Source: Isochrysis galbana (Eukaryota; Haptophyta; Isochrysidales; Isochrysidaceae). From it: a DNA stretch of 64,000 nt. Within the stretch, counting starts at the first letter, position 1. Every line of letters begins with the position of its first letter. A model generated the notes under the pieces. It saw nothing but the letters and a program-made list of their open reading frames with translations. It was not told the origin of the DNA and made no database searches. The stretch is from assembly GCA_018136815.1 (NCBI GenBank), contig CM030934.1:2743070-2807069 (forward strand), written 5' to 3'. The translations under genes and the position numbers were made by a program. Below are positions 1-10,082 of this stretch, one piece after another.

Positions 1-2
1 AA

Positions 3-3000
3 TCTTCTCCGTCCAGGCTAGCCTCCAATCCAACCACCCTGTCACCCGGAGCCGGAACCTCACTTCCGGTGGAATCTATCGCGGACACTCCGCCGCCGCT
101 CTACCCTCGTCACTGCCTCTATGTCCGCGATCTCGTGGTCTGCCGTGCCGATGGCGACCGCGCAGCTCAAGGGTTCGTTCTCCCGGACGTTGCCCTCACG
201 GTGAACAGCACCCTGGCTGACACTGGAGCGGGCCCGTCAGTAATCACCACTGCTCTTCTCGATCGACTACCTGAAGACGCTTGCGTCGAACGCGTATCGG
301 ACGCTACCGTCCCCAACCTACATGGGCCGGACGGCCTTCCTCTCATCACTAGGGGCCGGGCTAGCCTCGTCTTCTCCTTGTCCGGTCGCCTCTTCCGTCA
401 TTCGTTCGCGGTCATCGAAGGAAACGCGATGCTTCTGCTCGGGAACGATTTTTTGGCCGCCCACTCCGCTACCATTTCTCTCGACGCCGCGAGCTCGGAA
501 GGAAGCCTCCGCCTCCGTCCGGCCTCTGGCGATTCAGAAGACTCTTCAAGAGTCCTTTCCGAATGTGTAGTCAGAGTTTCCACGGCGCCGCCCCCAGTCG
601 CGGACGCCGGCTTCGTCGGAGCTATCTCGATGTCACCCGGTCAGCCGCTGACTGTCGACTTTCTGGAGAGGTCGACGGCAACACGAGAGATCCCGGCTGG
701 ATCGGAGGGTGAGGCTGCTGCTGATGCTAGGCAGCCACTCTATACACCTCTCTTTGAGTCTGCCGACGAGTTTGCGGCCAAAGCTCCGGCGTCTACCTCG
801 TCCGAATATCTTCTCTACACGGAGCAAGCGGTGACGATTCCTGCCTTCCACCGCGCAACCATCTGGGTCAGGGTTCCGCTAGCTCTCCGAGATCATTCGG
901 ACTGCGCGATGCTGGTCGACCGCCTACCAAATCGCGAGGCTCTCGATTCGTCCCCTCTCGTAATGCCCACGGTGGTCACGCCCACGGACGATCACCGCAT
1001 CGCGGTGACGATCGTCCACACCGGAGTCGATGCGCTGACCCTGCCGTCTCTGCATCCGATAGCTTCGCTCCAGGTGCGTTTCAAGTTGCACCGGGGCTGG
1101 ACTCCGAATGGAAGCGAGGGGGATGGTGACCCTGTCACCGCGCTGAGCGAGGAGCAACGATCTCTACTCGACTCAGCCACCATCGATCCAGACCGGCTTC
1201 TTTCCGACGATCAACGAGAAGAAGTACGCCAACTCTTGGCCCGGCGCATCAAAGCTTTCGCGTTGCACCCGGGGGCTCCAAACCATACGCACGTTCTCGA
1301 GGTGGAGTTGCCACTCAACCCCGGCGCTGTTCCTCACCGGCACGCTCCGTCTAGAGTGGGCCGCGCAGGCGAGCTCATCATAGAAGAGGAGGTAGCCAAG
1401 ATGGAAGCCGCCGGCATTATTCGCAAGTCAAATTCGGCTTGGGCTTCCCGAGTAGTCCTGGTCAGCAAGAAAGATGGCTCCGTTCGATTCTGCGTGGACT
1501 ACCGCGACACGAACGCCAAGCTACGCGTCGAGGATAGCCCTCTACCCCTCATTGTGGAGGCTATCGATAGGCTAGCGTCCGGCCAAGGGCCGCTCAGTTC
1601 TCTCTTTTTATGTACTCTCGATTTAGCCTCTGGTTTTTGGGGCATCCCGATCAAAGAATCGCACAAACATATCACCGCTTTCACTACCCACCGCGGCAAA
1701 TACGAGTTCAACTATCTACCGTTCGGCATCCAATCAGGTCCCTCCTACATGTGCCGCTTGATGGACATCGTTCTCGGTGCGCTAGCGTGGGAGATCTGCA
1801 TGCCTTACCTCGATGATGTGGGCATCTGGTCAACGGGCGTGGGTCCTTCCGAAGAGGCCAGGGCACAGGCTTCGTTCGAGCAAATGCTTCACCGGCTAGA
1901 CCTCGTTCTCGAACGGCTAGAGTGGGCCGGTCTGACCTGCAAGATGTCCAAGTGTGTCTTCTTTGCCACCTCTACGGAGTACCTCGGTCACGTTGTCTCG
2001 AGGGAAGGTCTCAAGATGGACCCGAAGAAGGTCGCAGCTGTCGCCGACATCGACCCGTCATCCATCAACTCCTTGGAAGCGGTTCGATCTTTCCTCGGCC
2101 TTTGCTCCTACTATCGTCGATTCATTCGCCAATTCGCCGCTAAGGCTGCTCCTCTCACTGCCCTCACGCGGAAGGGCTGCGACGTGGCAAAGGAGTCCCA
2201 GTCCGAGGAGTGTCGCCGAGCTATCCAAGAGCTCAAGACAGCGATCACTTCGGAGCCCGTCTTGACTCCACCCAGGGATGATCGGCCCTTCATCGTCAAG
2301 ACCGATGGGGCTAGCAAGTTGGGTATCGCCGGCATCCTCTCGCAGCTAGGAGACGATAACCGTGAACGAGTCGTTGGGTATTACGCTCGCAGTCTCACCT
2401 CGGCCGAACGCCATTGGACGGTGACCGAGATTGAGCTCTTGGCTGCCCTGGAATCAATCCGAAATTGGCGACCCTACCTTTGGGGGCGTCGGTTCAAGTT
2501 AGTCGTTGACCACTCTGCGCTGCGATGGCTGCATACCATGAAGGATCAAGTAGCCGGTGGGCCAGCCTCTCGGCTGACTCGGTGGGCTCTCAAGTTGGCT
2601 GAGTACCGGTTCGATGTCGAACATAAACCAGGAGCTGTTCATCAGGATGCTGACGGGCTGTCCCGGCTAGCATCCCTGGAGCCGGAACACGAAGATGAAC
2701 CACTCGCCGGCCCAGCGCCGCTAGCGGTACGTGAGCCTAGCTCAGAGTCTCTAGCCGAGCATGAACGGTCTCATCCGGTGGCTGCCATCACGCGCTCCGT
2801 AGCTACGGCGCGAGGGCTTCAAGCTTTGGACCGATCTCGTCGTCGAGCCTCCGATTCCGGGCCCGCCATCCAGTCCAGTTATTTGGCCCCGGGTACGCCG
2901 ACTTCCGAAGAGATGAGAGCGGCCCTGGCGGAAGATCCGTTCGTAGAGCCACTCCTGGGCTCAGGAGAGACGGCCAACCACGAGCCATCAGGCCAAGGGT

Positions 3001-4586
3001 CGCCTCCGCCAGCCGCCGCCTCAGGCCCCATTGTCGAAGATGATTCGTGTTCCAGTCCTGTCGCTCCCGCTCCCGCTCCCGCTCAGCCATCCAAGATGTT
3101 TCGCCGTTTCGTCGTTCACGATGGGCTCGTCTACTATCGCACCGTTCCTGACTCCACCGACCCGGACTCGCTAGTGCTCTATGTTCCGCCCTCGTTGCGG
3201 TCTCGCTACCTCTTTGCCTACCACGATCGCTCCGGTCACCTTGGAGTTTCTCGTATGTCCGGTCTTCTTCGTACTCGGGTATACTGGCCGGGCATGTCTT
3301 CCGACGTTGCATCCTACGTCCGGGAATGCCACGAGTGCACCCTCGCCAAGCCGCTACCTAGGGCTCTAGCGTCGCCCTCCGGTCTCTCCGTGGGCACCTA
3401 CCCCTTTGATGTGGTCTACTGCGACGTGCTCGCACTGGCTCCCACTCACAACTTCGTGCCTGGAGTCTCGGGTTACGACAAGCTGGTCGTCTTCATCGAC
3501 TCGCTCACTCGATGGATTGAGGCTGAGCCGTCGAATGGGGATCCCTCGTCGGAGGTGGCCTTGGACATGTTCATCCGCTTGATTGTGACGCGTTATGGAG
3601 TCCCTAGGCAGCTTCGAACCGACGCCGGTTCGAATCTATGTTCGGTTCTTGTTTCGCGTATTCTGGAGCTCACCGGGACTGATTTGTCGAGTACAGAGCC
3701 GTACCGACATGAGGGTGTAGGCTTCGTCGAACGCGCTCAGCAAACGCTCATTCGTTTGATGCGCGCCTCGAACGAGGGTGGCAGCCATTGGGTCGACCAT
3801 TTGCCGTTCCTACTCCTCTCGTTGAGGGCTTCTTCCGGTCGTGTTACCTCCCGGTCTCCAGCGTCTTTGATCTTTGGGCGTGAGCTGCGTCTGCCCGCTC
3901 AACTCTCTGATCCGAAGACCGTTTCGCCAACTGCTCTCGAGGCGGCGTCCGCCGACGTTCGCTCGTACGCATCCAGGCTCAATGCGAGCCTCCGCCTCTC
4001 TTGGTCCAGCGCTCTCGAGGCTACCCTAGCCGCTCAGGCTGAGTCAGTCCGTGACGCTACCATCAAGTCTCAAAGACCAGCTCGTTTCGAACCTGGGGAT
4101 CGCGTCTGCATGCGATTACCAGGCCATGCCAACAAGTTGCAATTCATCTACTCGGGTCCCTACCGCGTCGTAGAGGCTCTGTCCGACACTAGGTACCGAC
4201 TCCGTGATCTGGAGAACCGGTTAGTCAAGGAGGAGGTGCACATCTCGAACCTCCGGCCGTATCATACTTTCGTTGATGAAGAGCCGCTGGCTGACGACGA
4301 GTACATCGTTGAGAAGTTGCTCGATCGTCGTAGCCATGGCGATTCTACCGAGTACCTCGTGAAGTGGCGTGGCTATTCTCTTCGAGAAGCCACCTGGGAG
4401 CCTCGTTCCGAGTTGCTCCGTCGTTGTTCTGATTTGCTTGATGATTATGATCGCTCCGTCGAAGAGACTTGTCCAGAAGATGTTGAGTCCCCGGAAGCAA
4501 CTTCTTCGTCGGCCAGGGATACTCCTCTTCCTCCCGTTCTCGATGCGCCGTCTTCGCGCACTCGCTCCAGGCTCCACTCCCGTTGA
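3..4586 (+). CDS. Ty3/gypsy chromovirus Pol polyprotein, 5' end outside window
   Basis: Polyprotein that copies and integrates an LTR retrotransposon. Residues counted from the GTG at 69: aspartic protease with DTG at about 51; reverse transcriptase with FCVDYRDTNAK near 471 and active-site YLDD near 579; RNase H with TDGAS near 743; integrase zinc finger H-x4-H and C-x2-C at about 1051-1090; integrase core with CDVLAL (1116), LRTDAG (1182) and the glutamate of GFVERAQ (1217); C-terminal chromodomain (about 1412-1458, YLVKWRGY). The order protease-RT-RNaseH-integrase-chromodomain defines chromoviruses. No ATG starts the frame, and it stays open back to base 3, so the true start, gag and the 5' LTR lie to the left. 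More than 1500 codons without a stop or frameshift suggest a young, possibly active copy. The chromodomain is expected to steer integration to marked chromatin (family knowledge). Confidence 0.95.
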   Translation, partial: SSPSRLASNPTTLSPGAGTSLPVESIADTPPPLYPRHCLYVRDLVVCRADGDRAAQGFVLPDVALTVNSTLADTGAGPSVITTALLDRLPEDACVERVSDATVPNLHGPDGLPLITRGRASLVFSLSGRLFRHSFAVIEGNAMLLLGNDFLAAHSATISLDAASSEGSLRLRPASGDSEDSSRVLSECVVRVSTAPPPVADAGFVGAISMSPGQPLTVDFLERSTATREIPAGSEGEAAADARQPLYTPLFESADEFAAKAPASTSSEYLLYTEQAVTIPAFHRATIWVRVPLALRDHSDCAMLVDRLPNREALDSSPLVMPTVVTPTDDHRIAVTIVHTGVDALTLPSLHPIASLQVRFKLHRGWTPNGSEGDGDPVTALSEEQRSLLDSATIDPDRLLSDDQREEVRQLLARRIKAFALHPGAPNHTHVLEVELPLNPGAVPHRHAPSRVGRAGELIIEEEVAKMEAAGIIRKSNSAWASRVVLVSKKDGSVRFCVDYRDTNAKLRVEDSPLPLIVEAIDRLASGQGPLSSLFLCTLDLASGFWGIPIKESHKHITAFTTHRGKYEFNYLPFGIQSGPSYMCRLMDIVLGALAWEICMPYLDDVGIWSTGVGPSEEARAQASFEQMLHRLDLVLERLEWAGLTCKMSKCVFFATSTEYLGHVVSREGLKMDPKKVAAVADIDPSSINSLEAVRSFLGLCSYYRRFIRQFAAKAAPLTALTRKGCDVAKESQSEECRRAIQELKTAITSEPVLTPPRDDRPFIVKTDGASKLGIAGILSQLGDDNRERVVGYYARSLTSAERHWTVTEIELLAALESIRNWRPYLWGRRFKLVVDHSALRWLHTMKDQVAGGPASRLTRWALKLAEYRFDVEHKPGAVHQDADGLSRLASLEPEHEDEPLAGPAPLAVREPSSESLAEHERSHPVAAITRSVATARGLQALDRSRRRASDSGPAIQSSYLAPGTPTSEEMRAALAEDPFVEPLLGSGETANHEPSGQGSPPPAAASGPIVEDDSCSSPVAPAPAPAQPSKMFRRFVVHDGLVYYRTVPDSTDPDSLVLYVPPSLRSRYLFAYHDRSGHLGVSRMSGLLRTRVYWPGMSSDVASYVRECHECTLAKPLPRALASPSGLSVGTYPFDVVYCDVLALAPTHNFVPGVSGYDKLVVFIDSLTRWIEAEPSNGDPSSEVALDMFIRLIVTRYGVPRQLRTDAGSNLCSVLVSRILELTGTDLSSTEPYRHEGVGFVERAQQTLIRLMRASNEGGSHWVDHLPFLLLSLRASSGRVTSRSPASLIFGRELRLPAQLSDPKTVSPTALEAASADVRSYASRLNASLRLSWSSALEATLAAQAESVRDATIKSQRPARFEPGDRVCMRLPGHANKLQFIYSGPYRVVEALSDTRYRLRDLENRLVKEEVHISNLRPYHTFVDEEPLADDEYIVEKLLDRRSHGDSTEYLVKWRGYSLREATWEPRSELLRRCSDLLDDYDRSVEETCPEDVESPEATSSSARDTPLPPVLDAPSSRTRSRLHSR

Positions 4587-4963
4587 TCCCATGTCTTGGG
4601 TAAGGGACCCGTCCCTCTAGGCTAGCCCCACGCCTCGGCTAGGGCTCCGAGTTCAAGAGCGAATCATGGAGGTGCTGAACGCGTGCTGCCTGCGCTCTAC
4701 ACCCGGCGCAACACCCGAGCAAAGCTCCTGTAAAAGGGAGAAGTGGGTGGGGCAGTGCGTACGAAAGAGGCCGCCGCGTTAAGCCGCCGATTTCGTGCTC
4801 GCTTTGGATCCAAAGGGTGTTCTTGTCTCCACGTTTCGCTCGCTATGTTCCGTTGCTTCTTGTTCCGATTCTGACCTCTGGTCAGCCCAAGTTCCAGGTT
4901 CCAGGTCTCTGTTTCCAAGTTCACCGCTCGACATCGGGAGACGTCTCGATCTTAGTCGGGGGG
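4587..4963 (+). other. 3' internal noncoding region of the chromovirus with polypurine tract
   Basis: This stretch lies between the pol stop and the 3' LTR and has no recognisable gene. It ends in a run of six G at 4958-4963 directly before the LTR's TG, the expected position of the polypurine primer for plus-strand synthesis. Confidence 0.75.
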
Positions 4964-6295
4964 TGTCGCATTCATCCTAGATGATGCGATTTCCAGGCTC
5001 TTGTTTCCAGGTCCTTCGCCGTGCGGCCACACGGTGAAGCTCAGGTACATCTAGGTTGGTAGGGTTCGTCCCTAGCGATCTAGAATTCGAGTTCTTGTTT
5101 CGTTCCTTCTAGCCTGTTTGTCAGGTCTAGATTCCAGGTTTCCTCCTTTCGGGTAATCTTGACCCAAAGGAGCCAGGTCGCCTGTCACTCGCTGCGCGCT
5201 TGTCTCAGGCTCTCGAGTTACCTTGTGAAGGCTTGTTTAGCTTCTTGCAAGGCTTGTCGTTTCTTGTTGGGTTCCGGTTCTTTCTTGGGACCTGCTGACT
5301 TTCGTTGTTGTCCAGGCCTGTTCTTCGTAGGTTCTGCTTGGCCTGGTTAGGGTTTCGTTGAATCCCCGCGTTCGGCGTTTGGCGTTCGTCTTGGCGTTCG
5401 GAAATTTCCTCTCACATTCCCTAGGTCCGCTACCCTTGGCTTGTAGGTCCTTGCTTCTTTCTTCTCGGTCAAGGTGTTTGGCGAGCGAGTCGGTTGCTCT
5501 ATCCGCTCGAGATTTGAGGTTTAATTTGCCATCTCCCCTTGGAGATCGGTGTAGGTTCGCTTCCTAGGTGAGGGAATCTTTCCCCTTGATGCAAGCTACA
5601 TGCAAGCCTTGGCCCCTTTGGTGTTTCTTCCCCTTGGTTGCTACTCAGGGTTGTTCGTTAGAAGCGTCTAGAAGGTTCACGCTCAACGGCAAGATTTCCT
5701 CTGTCGTGAAGACATCTCGTTGCGATCTGTATCCAAAGTGATCGCCGTGGTCGCGCGACATGACGCTCCCCTTCGGACTCTCCGCTACGTGGGGAAGTTA
5801 CAACGGAGACACGCTCCGGCCGTCGCTGCGGAGTCTCTCTCTCTCTCTCGCTCTCTCTCTCCGTCTCTCGCGACGTGTTTGAGTTATCGGTGATTTGGGG
5901 TCGCGGTTGCTTGATAATTTGCTTTGTTTGGGTGAATGATTCCGGTGTGTTCGTGAGTCGGTGTATCCTGTTGTTCTCAGCTTCGTTGTCCGTCGTTGTT
6001 CGCTGCGTCGCTGCACTCAAGCAGCTTAGGCTCCCTCCCTGAGGGAAGAGTTCTTTGTAGGTCTAACAATCTCTTACAACCCATCACACTAGGGCCGCTA
6101 GGAGCGCCTCGCCGCCCCACAGCCCTTCGTTCGCCGTTCGTTCCCCGTCCAGACACCCAAATGGGGTTGCCCGACCCAGTCCAGAATTTCATTCACCCGA
6201 CTCCCGGTGGGGAGGAGGGCCAAAGCGCCGCGCTAGCCGCCGGTGCTGCTCGCGACGGAGTGGCTCAGAGCCCTCCGGCTCCGCTCGACTCGACA
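4964..6295 (+). mobile_element. 3' LTR of the chromovirus
   Basis: This 1332-bp LTR starts TGTCGCATTC and ends CTCGACTCGACA (TG...CA). Its limits are fixed by two near-identical solo copies at 6946-8277 and 21492-22813. It contains a (CT)-rich stretch around 5828-5862. The next five bases (6296-6300, gagat) should be one half of the target duplication; the partner is off-window next to the 5' LTR. Short reading frames inside the LTR have no coding signal. Confidence 0.93.
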
Positions 6296-6457
6296 GAGAT
6301 AGAAGTCCAGCCAGAGCTCTGGAGCGTTACGAACGGGGGCTACTGTTAAACCTTACATTCGTACCAGCTAAGAGATCAGCTTCTCACACGGATGGGTATA
6401 TTCGCCATCCGAACCCCTCGTCGCATGCGACGGAAGTAGAGAATGCGCTTAGCCGGC

Positions 6458-6715
6458 CTACGTGTCTTCGACAAAGTAGGCATGGTCTAAGAGCCATCCG
6501 AAGAGTGCGTAAGCAGCCGTCGACGGGCCTATTGTCGGGTCGATGTAATGCTTCTCCCGTGTCGACGTGCCTGGAGCCCAACCTCCTAACCAATCCGCCC
6601 TGGCACGCGGCACCTTGATCGCTTCAATAGCCGACGATGCGCCCGAGCGGAGCGAATGCCCAAGGTATGCGAAACCTACGGGCGCCACAATGGAATATGT
6701 TCCAAATGTACGGGC
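6458..6715 (-). pseudogene. Tyrosine recombinase C-terminal fragment
   Basis: On the minus strand the frame ending at 6458 reads YLGHSLRSGASSA, then WLGGWAP and HYIDPTIGP. This matches the last catalytic block of tyrosine recombinases: H-x-x-R, then a W/H position (here the W of GGW), then the nucleophilic Y. The fragment is cut upstream by a LINE 3' end and lies next to the chromovirus LTR. The likely source is a DIRS/Ngaro/Pat-type retroelement or a Crypton, groups known from algae. The first catalytic arginine region is not present, so it cannot work. Host-gene origin is less likely but not excluded. Confidence 0.6.
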
Positions 6716-6719
6716 CACC

Positions 6720-6893
6720 CATCCAAAGTAGTGCACATTACATACATGGGCCAACCCCCCAAAACCGAAGAAAAAGGAATGAGGGGGGGAGCGGGAGGGG
6801 GAGTAGCGGTAGGGGTATGGGCGATGGAGACGCATGCGCGGGAGAGTGTGAGTCACTAGTAGCATAGCGGGCACCTTCAAGAGTGTTTTTTTT
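6720..6893 (+). mobile_element. LINE 3'-end fragment
   Basis: Shares the 3' UTR signature of the window's LINE family: a GTAGTGCAC block, an ACCGAAGAA block followed by GGAATGAGGGGG, then GTAGCATAGCGG, CACCTTCAAGAG and a terminal run of eight T (6886-6893). It lacks any ORF2 sequence, so it is strongly 5'-truncated. The left boundary is approximate. Confidence 0.7.
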
Positions 6894-6945
6894 CGCAGCA
6901 AACAACATTGGTGGAAGCTCTGTGAGCATGTGCATAGCTAGACGA

Positions 6946-8277
6946 TGTCGCATTCATCTTAGATGATGCGATTTCCAGGCTCTTGTTTCCAGGTCCTTCG
7001 CCGTGCGGCCACACGGTGAAGCTCAGGTACATCTAGGTTGGTAGGGTTCGTCCCTAGCGATCTAGAATTCGAGTTCTCGTTTCGTTCCTTCTAGCCTGTT
7101 TGTCAGGTCTAGATTCCAGGTTTCCTCCTTTCGGGTAATCTTTACCTAAAGGAGCCAGGTCGCCTGTTGCTCGCTGCGCGCTTGTCTCAGGCTCTCGGGT
7201 TACCTTGTGAAGGCTTGTTTAGCTTCTTGCAAGGCTTGTTGTTTCTTGTTGGGTTCCGGTTCTTTCTTGGGACCTGCTGACTTTCGTTGTTGTCCAGGCC
7301 TGTTCTTCGTAGGTTCTGCTTGGCCTGGTTAGGGTTTCGTTGAATCCCCGCGTTCGGCGTTTGGCGTTCGTCTTGGCGTTCGGAAATTTCCTCTCACATT
7401 CCCTAGGTCCGCTACCCTTGGCTTGTAGGTCCTTGCTTCTTTCTTCTCGGTCAAGGTGTTTGGCGAGCGAGTCGGTTGCTCTATCCGCTCGAGATTTGAG
7501 GTTTAATTTGCCATCTCCCCTTGGAGACCGGTGTAGGTTCGCTTCCTAGGTGAGGGAATCTTTCCCCTTGATGCAAGTTACATGCAAGCCCTTGGCCCCT
7601 TTGGTGTTTCTTCCCCTTGGTTGCTACTCAGGGTTGTTCGTTAGAAGCGTCTAGAAGGTTCACGCTCAACGGCAAGATTTCCTCTGTCGTGAAGATATCT
7701 CGTTGCGATCTGTATCCAAAGTGATCGCCGTGGTCGCGCGACAGGACGCTCCCCTTCGGACTCTCCGCTACGTGGGAAGTTACAACGGAGACACGCTCCG
7801 GCCGTCGCTGTGGAGTCTCTCTCTCTCTCTCGCTCTCTCTCTCCGTCTCTCGCGACGTGTTTGAGTTATCGGTGATTTGGGGTCGCGGTTGCTTGATAAT
7901 TTGCTTGGTTTGGGTGAATGATTCCGGTGTGTTCGTGAGTCGGTGTAGCCTGTTGTTCTCGGCTCCGTTGTCCGTCGTTGTTCGCTGCGTCGCTGCACTC
8001 AAGCAGCCTAGGCTCCCTCCCTGAGGGAAGAGTTCTTTGTAGGTCCAACAATCTCTTACTATCCAACACACTAGGGCCGCTAGGAGCACCTCACCGCCCC
8101 ACAGCCCTTCGTTCGCCGTTCGTTCCCAGTCCAGACACCCAAATGGGGATGCCCGACCCCATCCAGAATTTCATTCACCCGACTCCCGGCGGGGAGGAGG
8201 GCCAAGGCGCCGCGCTAACCGCCGGTGCCGCTCGCGACGGAGTGGCCCAGAGCCCTCCGGCTCCGCTCGACTCGACA
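6946..8277 (+). mobile_element. Solo LTR of the chromovirus family with 5-bp target duplication
   Basis: Full-length 1332-bp copy of the LTR at 4964-6295, TG...CA, with perfect 5-bp duplications gacga at 6941-6945 and 8278-8282. No internal element sequence is attached, so it arose by recombination between the two LTRs of a complete insertion. It interrupts the reading frame described at 8278-8990. Confidence 0.93.
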
Positions 8278-8990
8278 GACGATCGTTCTTTACGTGTGTG
8301 AGCTGAGATATGAAAGGCCCAACATTGCGCTTTAGGCATTCCTTTGAGTCTTTGCCACGACACAAGCCGAGCTGAAAGCTGCGCGCTGCAGATTGTGCAC
8401 AAGGCAACTGATTCTTTATGGCATCCAATGAGCCAGCCCGACCAAGATGCTTCAACTCCAGAATTACCGGTGTCACATACCCTGCTGCTTTCGACATATT
8501 TCCTGCATCACACGTGAGCTTCGAAACGATCGAAAGACATTCAGCACCATCCAATGGTACCTGTCCGTTGATGCATCCGATGGTCAATGCCTGAAGTGCA
8601 TCTGCCACGTTGCACACCCCACTCCACTCCTCTTTTTTTTGCGCCTCCTCATCCTCATCAAAAATCTCTGACTCTAAAGCATCCGATCTCATATCCTCAT
8701 CCGAAATGGCGTCCTCCGAATCATAGTTGCTTCCACTCAAACCATCCTCGCTGCAGAGGTTCTCTCCATTTCCATTTCCATTTCGAAGTGCCTCCTTTGC
8801 CTCATCGATCCGTGCCTCTACTGCACACACTCTTTGTTTGGTGAGTGCATCATCCTCTAGCATGTCTCTCTGTGATTGTGGGAGTGGAGCTACATCGTCC
8901 ATTTCATCAGCACCTTCCCCCTCCTCCTCAAGATCCACACGCATCCTTTCTTGTTCGGAGAGAACTGGTTCGATCGGAATCGACCGAGGC
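8278..8990 (-). pseudogene. Acidic protein fragment interrupted by the solo LTR
   Basis: Minus-strand open frame of about 235 codons with a strongly acidic first half (runs such as EEEGEGADEMDD and EIFDEDEEAQKKEE) and a more ordinary second half. If the LTR and one copy of the gacga duplication are removed, the frame continues without a break into 6945-6899 (LTHVKNDR then LAMHMLTELPPM) until the LINE 3' end. The upstream side merges into a GC-rich repeat near 9000. I do not recognise the family. It may be a host gene or a mobile-element protein; the adjacent recombinase fragment makes the second worth testing. Confidence 0.45.
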
Positions 8991-8999
8991 TCGCGCGTC

Positions 9000-9480
9000 C
9001 AGATCGAGATAGGACACCCCCCGGGGTGGGCCCGTAGAATCAACCCCAGCCCCTGCCCTCTGGCAGGGGCAGGGCACTCATCAATCTGGCCCAGGCCCTT
9101 CGGGGACGCGGGCCGCGAGCTGCACTCCCACGCCCGCGCTGGGCCTGCCCTTGAGCTGACTTCCCCTCTCTCCCTGGTCGCCAGGCATACAGGATACAGG
9201 AGACTTTGGGCGGCTCCCATGGCCAGCGAGGCGAGAGGCGAGCGTGGGAGAGGCAGGGGGGGGCAGGGGCTGAGCGCTGAGCCCCAGCCTCCACTGCCCC
9301 CTGAGCTGCCCTTGCTGGCCCCAGGGAGCCCCCAAAGGGCCCCTGAGAGCAGGCTAGGGCGCGCCGCATGGCGACGCGCCGCAGGGACGACGAAGGGAGA
9401 GAGTGGAGAGAGGGAGAGGGGGGAGTTTGCACCCCCCCGATGGAATGCAGTGAGAAATGGGCCCCATTTGCGTTAGCAAA
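9000..9480 (+). repeat. GC-rich dispersed repeat, copy 1
   Basis: Contains GAGAGGCAGG, CCCCAGCC, TGCCCCCTGAGCTG and a CGCCGCAGGGA block, in the same order as at 39270-39690 and 63796-64000. It is a moderately diverged member of a dispersed GC-rich family. Open frames across it on both strands follow from base composition; no protein family is seen. Confidence 0.5.
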
Positions 9481-9521
9481 CGGGTGAGGGGCGGCTGGCG
9501 ACAGGAGGCGGGAGAAGAGAA

Positions 9522-9602
9522 GGGAGTGGCTCAATGGCTAGGAGAGTATCCTAGGTGGCGCAGGCTACGTACTCGAGACTCGAGACTCGAGTCGCAGTCA
9601 TT
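9522..9602 (+). repeat. Possible tRNA-derived SINE head
   Basis: TGGCTCAATGG at about 9529 matches a pol III A box (TRGCNNAGYNGG-like), and a tandem GACTCGA tract some 45 bp downstream resembles a B box only loosely. No clean cloverleaf can be drawn, so this is not called a tRNA gene. Confidence 0.25.
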
Positions 9603-10049
9603 TACTTCTCGAGGACTGCTCACGGCGCGAGCTGGTAAGGGCCGTTCTTCTTGGATTAGAGAGTTCCCCCCCCCCCCGGTGCTTTTTCCCGGAGAGTCGC
9701 CCGACGTAGATCGGTCCGCCTCGATGGGTTTTCCCTCATATCAACTTGTGGGGGGTTAGAATTTGAATGGGAGCCGGGGGCCTGCGAGGGCGGAGATGTG
9801 GAGGGGTGCATAGGTGTAAGTATCTGTGACGGCAACATGCGTCGGGGCGTACGGGCAGGTGCGCTGAGGGTTGTCGTGTTAGTACTAGGGACTAGGGCGT
9901 AGTGAGAGTAGTGGTACTAATGCTCAGTTCTATTATTATTTGGTTTCTTTCTCGGGCGCACGTCCTCTTATTCATTACGTCGGCCATCCCGGCGGGAGGG
10001 ATATGAGCTATTCATAGCTACGACGGGCAGTCTTTGCGCCGCCGTCTGC

Positions 10050-10082
<33 letters not shown>

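Noticed and set aside
5658-6349. Frames inside the LTR copies (also near 7628-8301 and 21480-22126)
   Set aside because: They recur only because the LTR is repeated; they shift with indels between copies and lack protein features.
9522-9602. tRNA gene
   Set aside because: A-box-like sequence present but no foldable cloverleaf, no proper acceptor stem and no clear anticodon loop.
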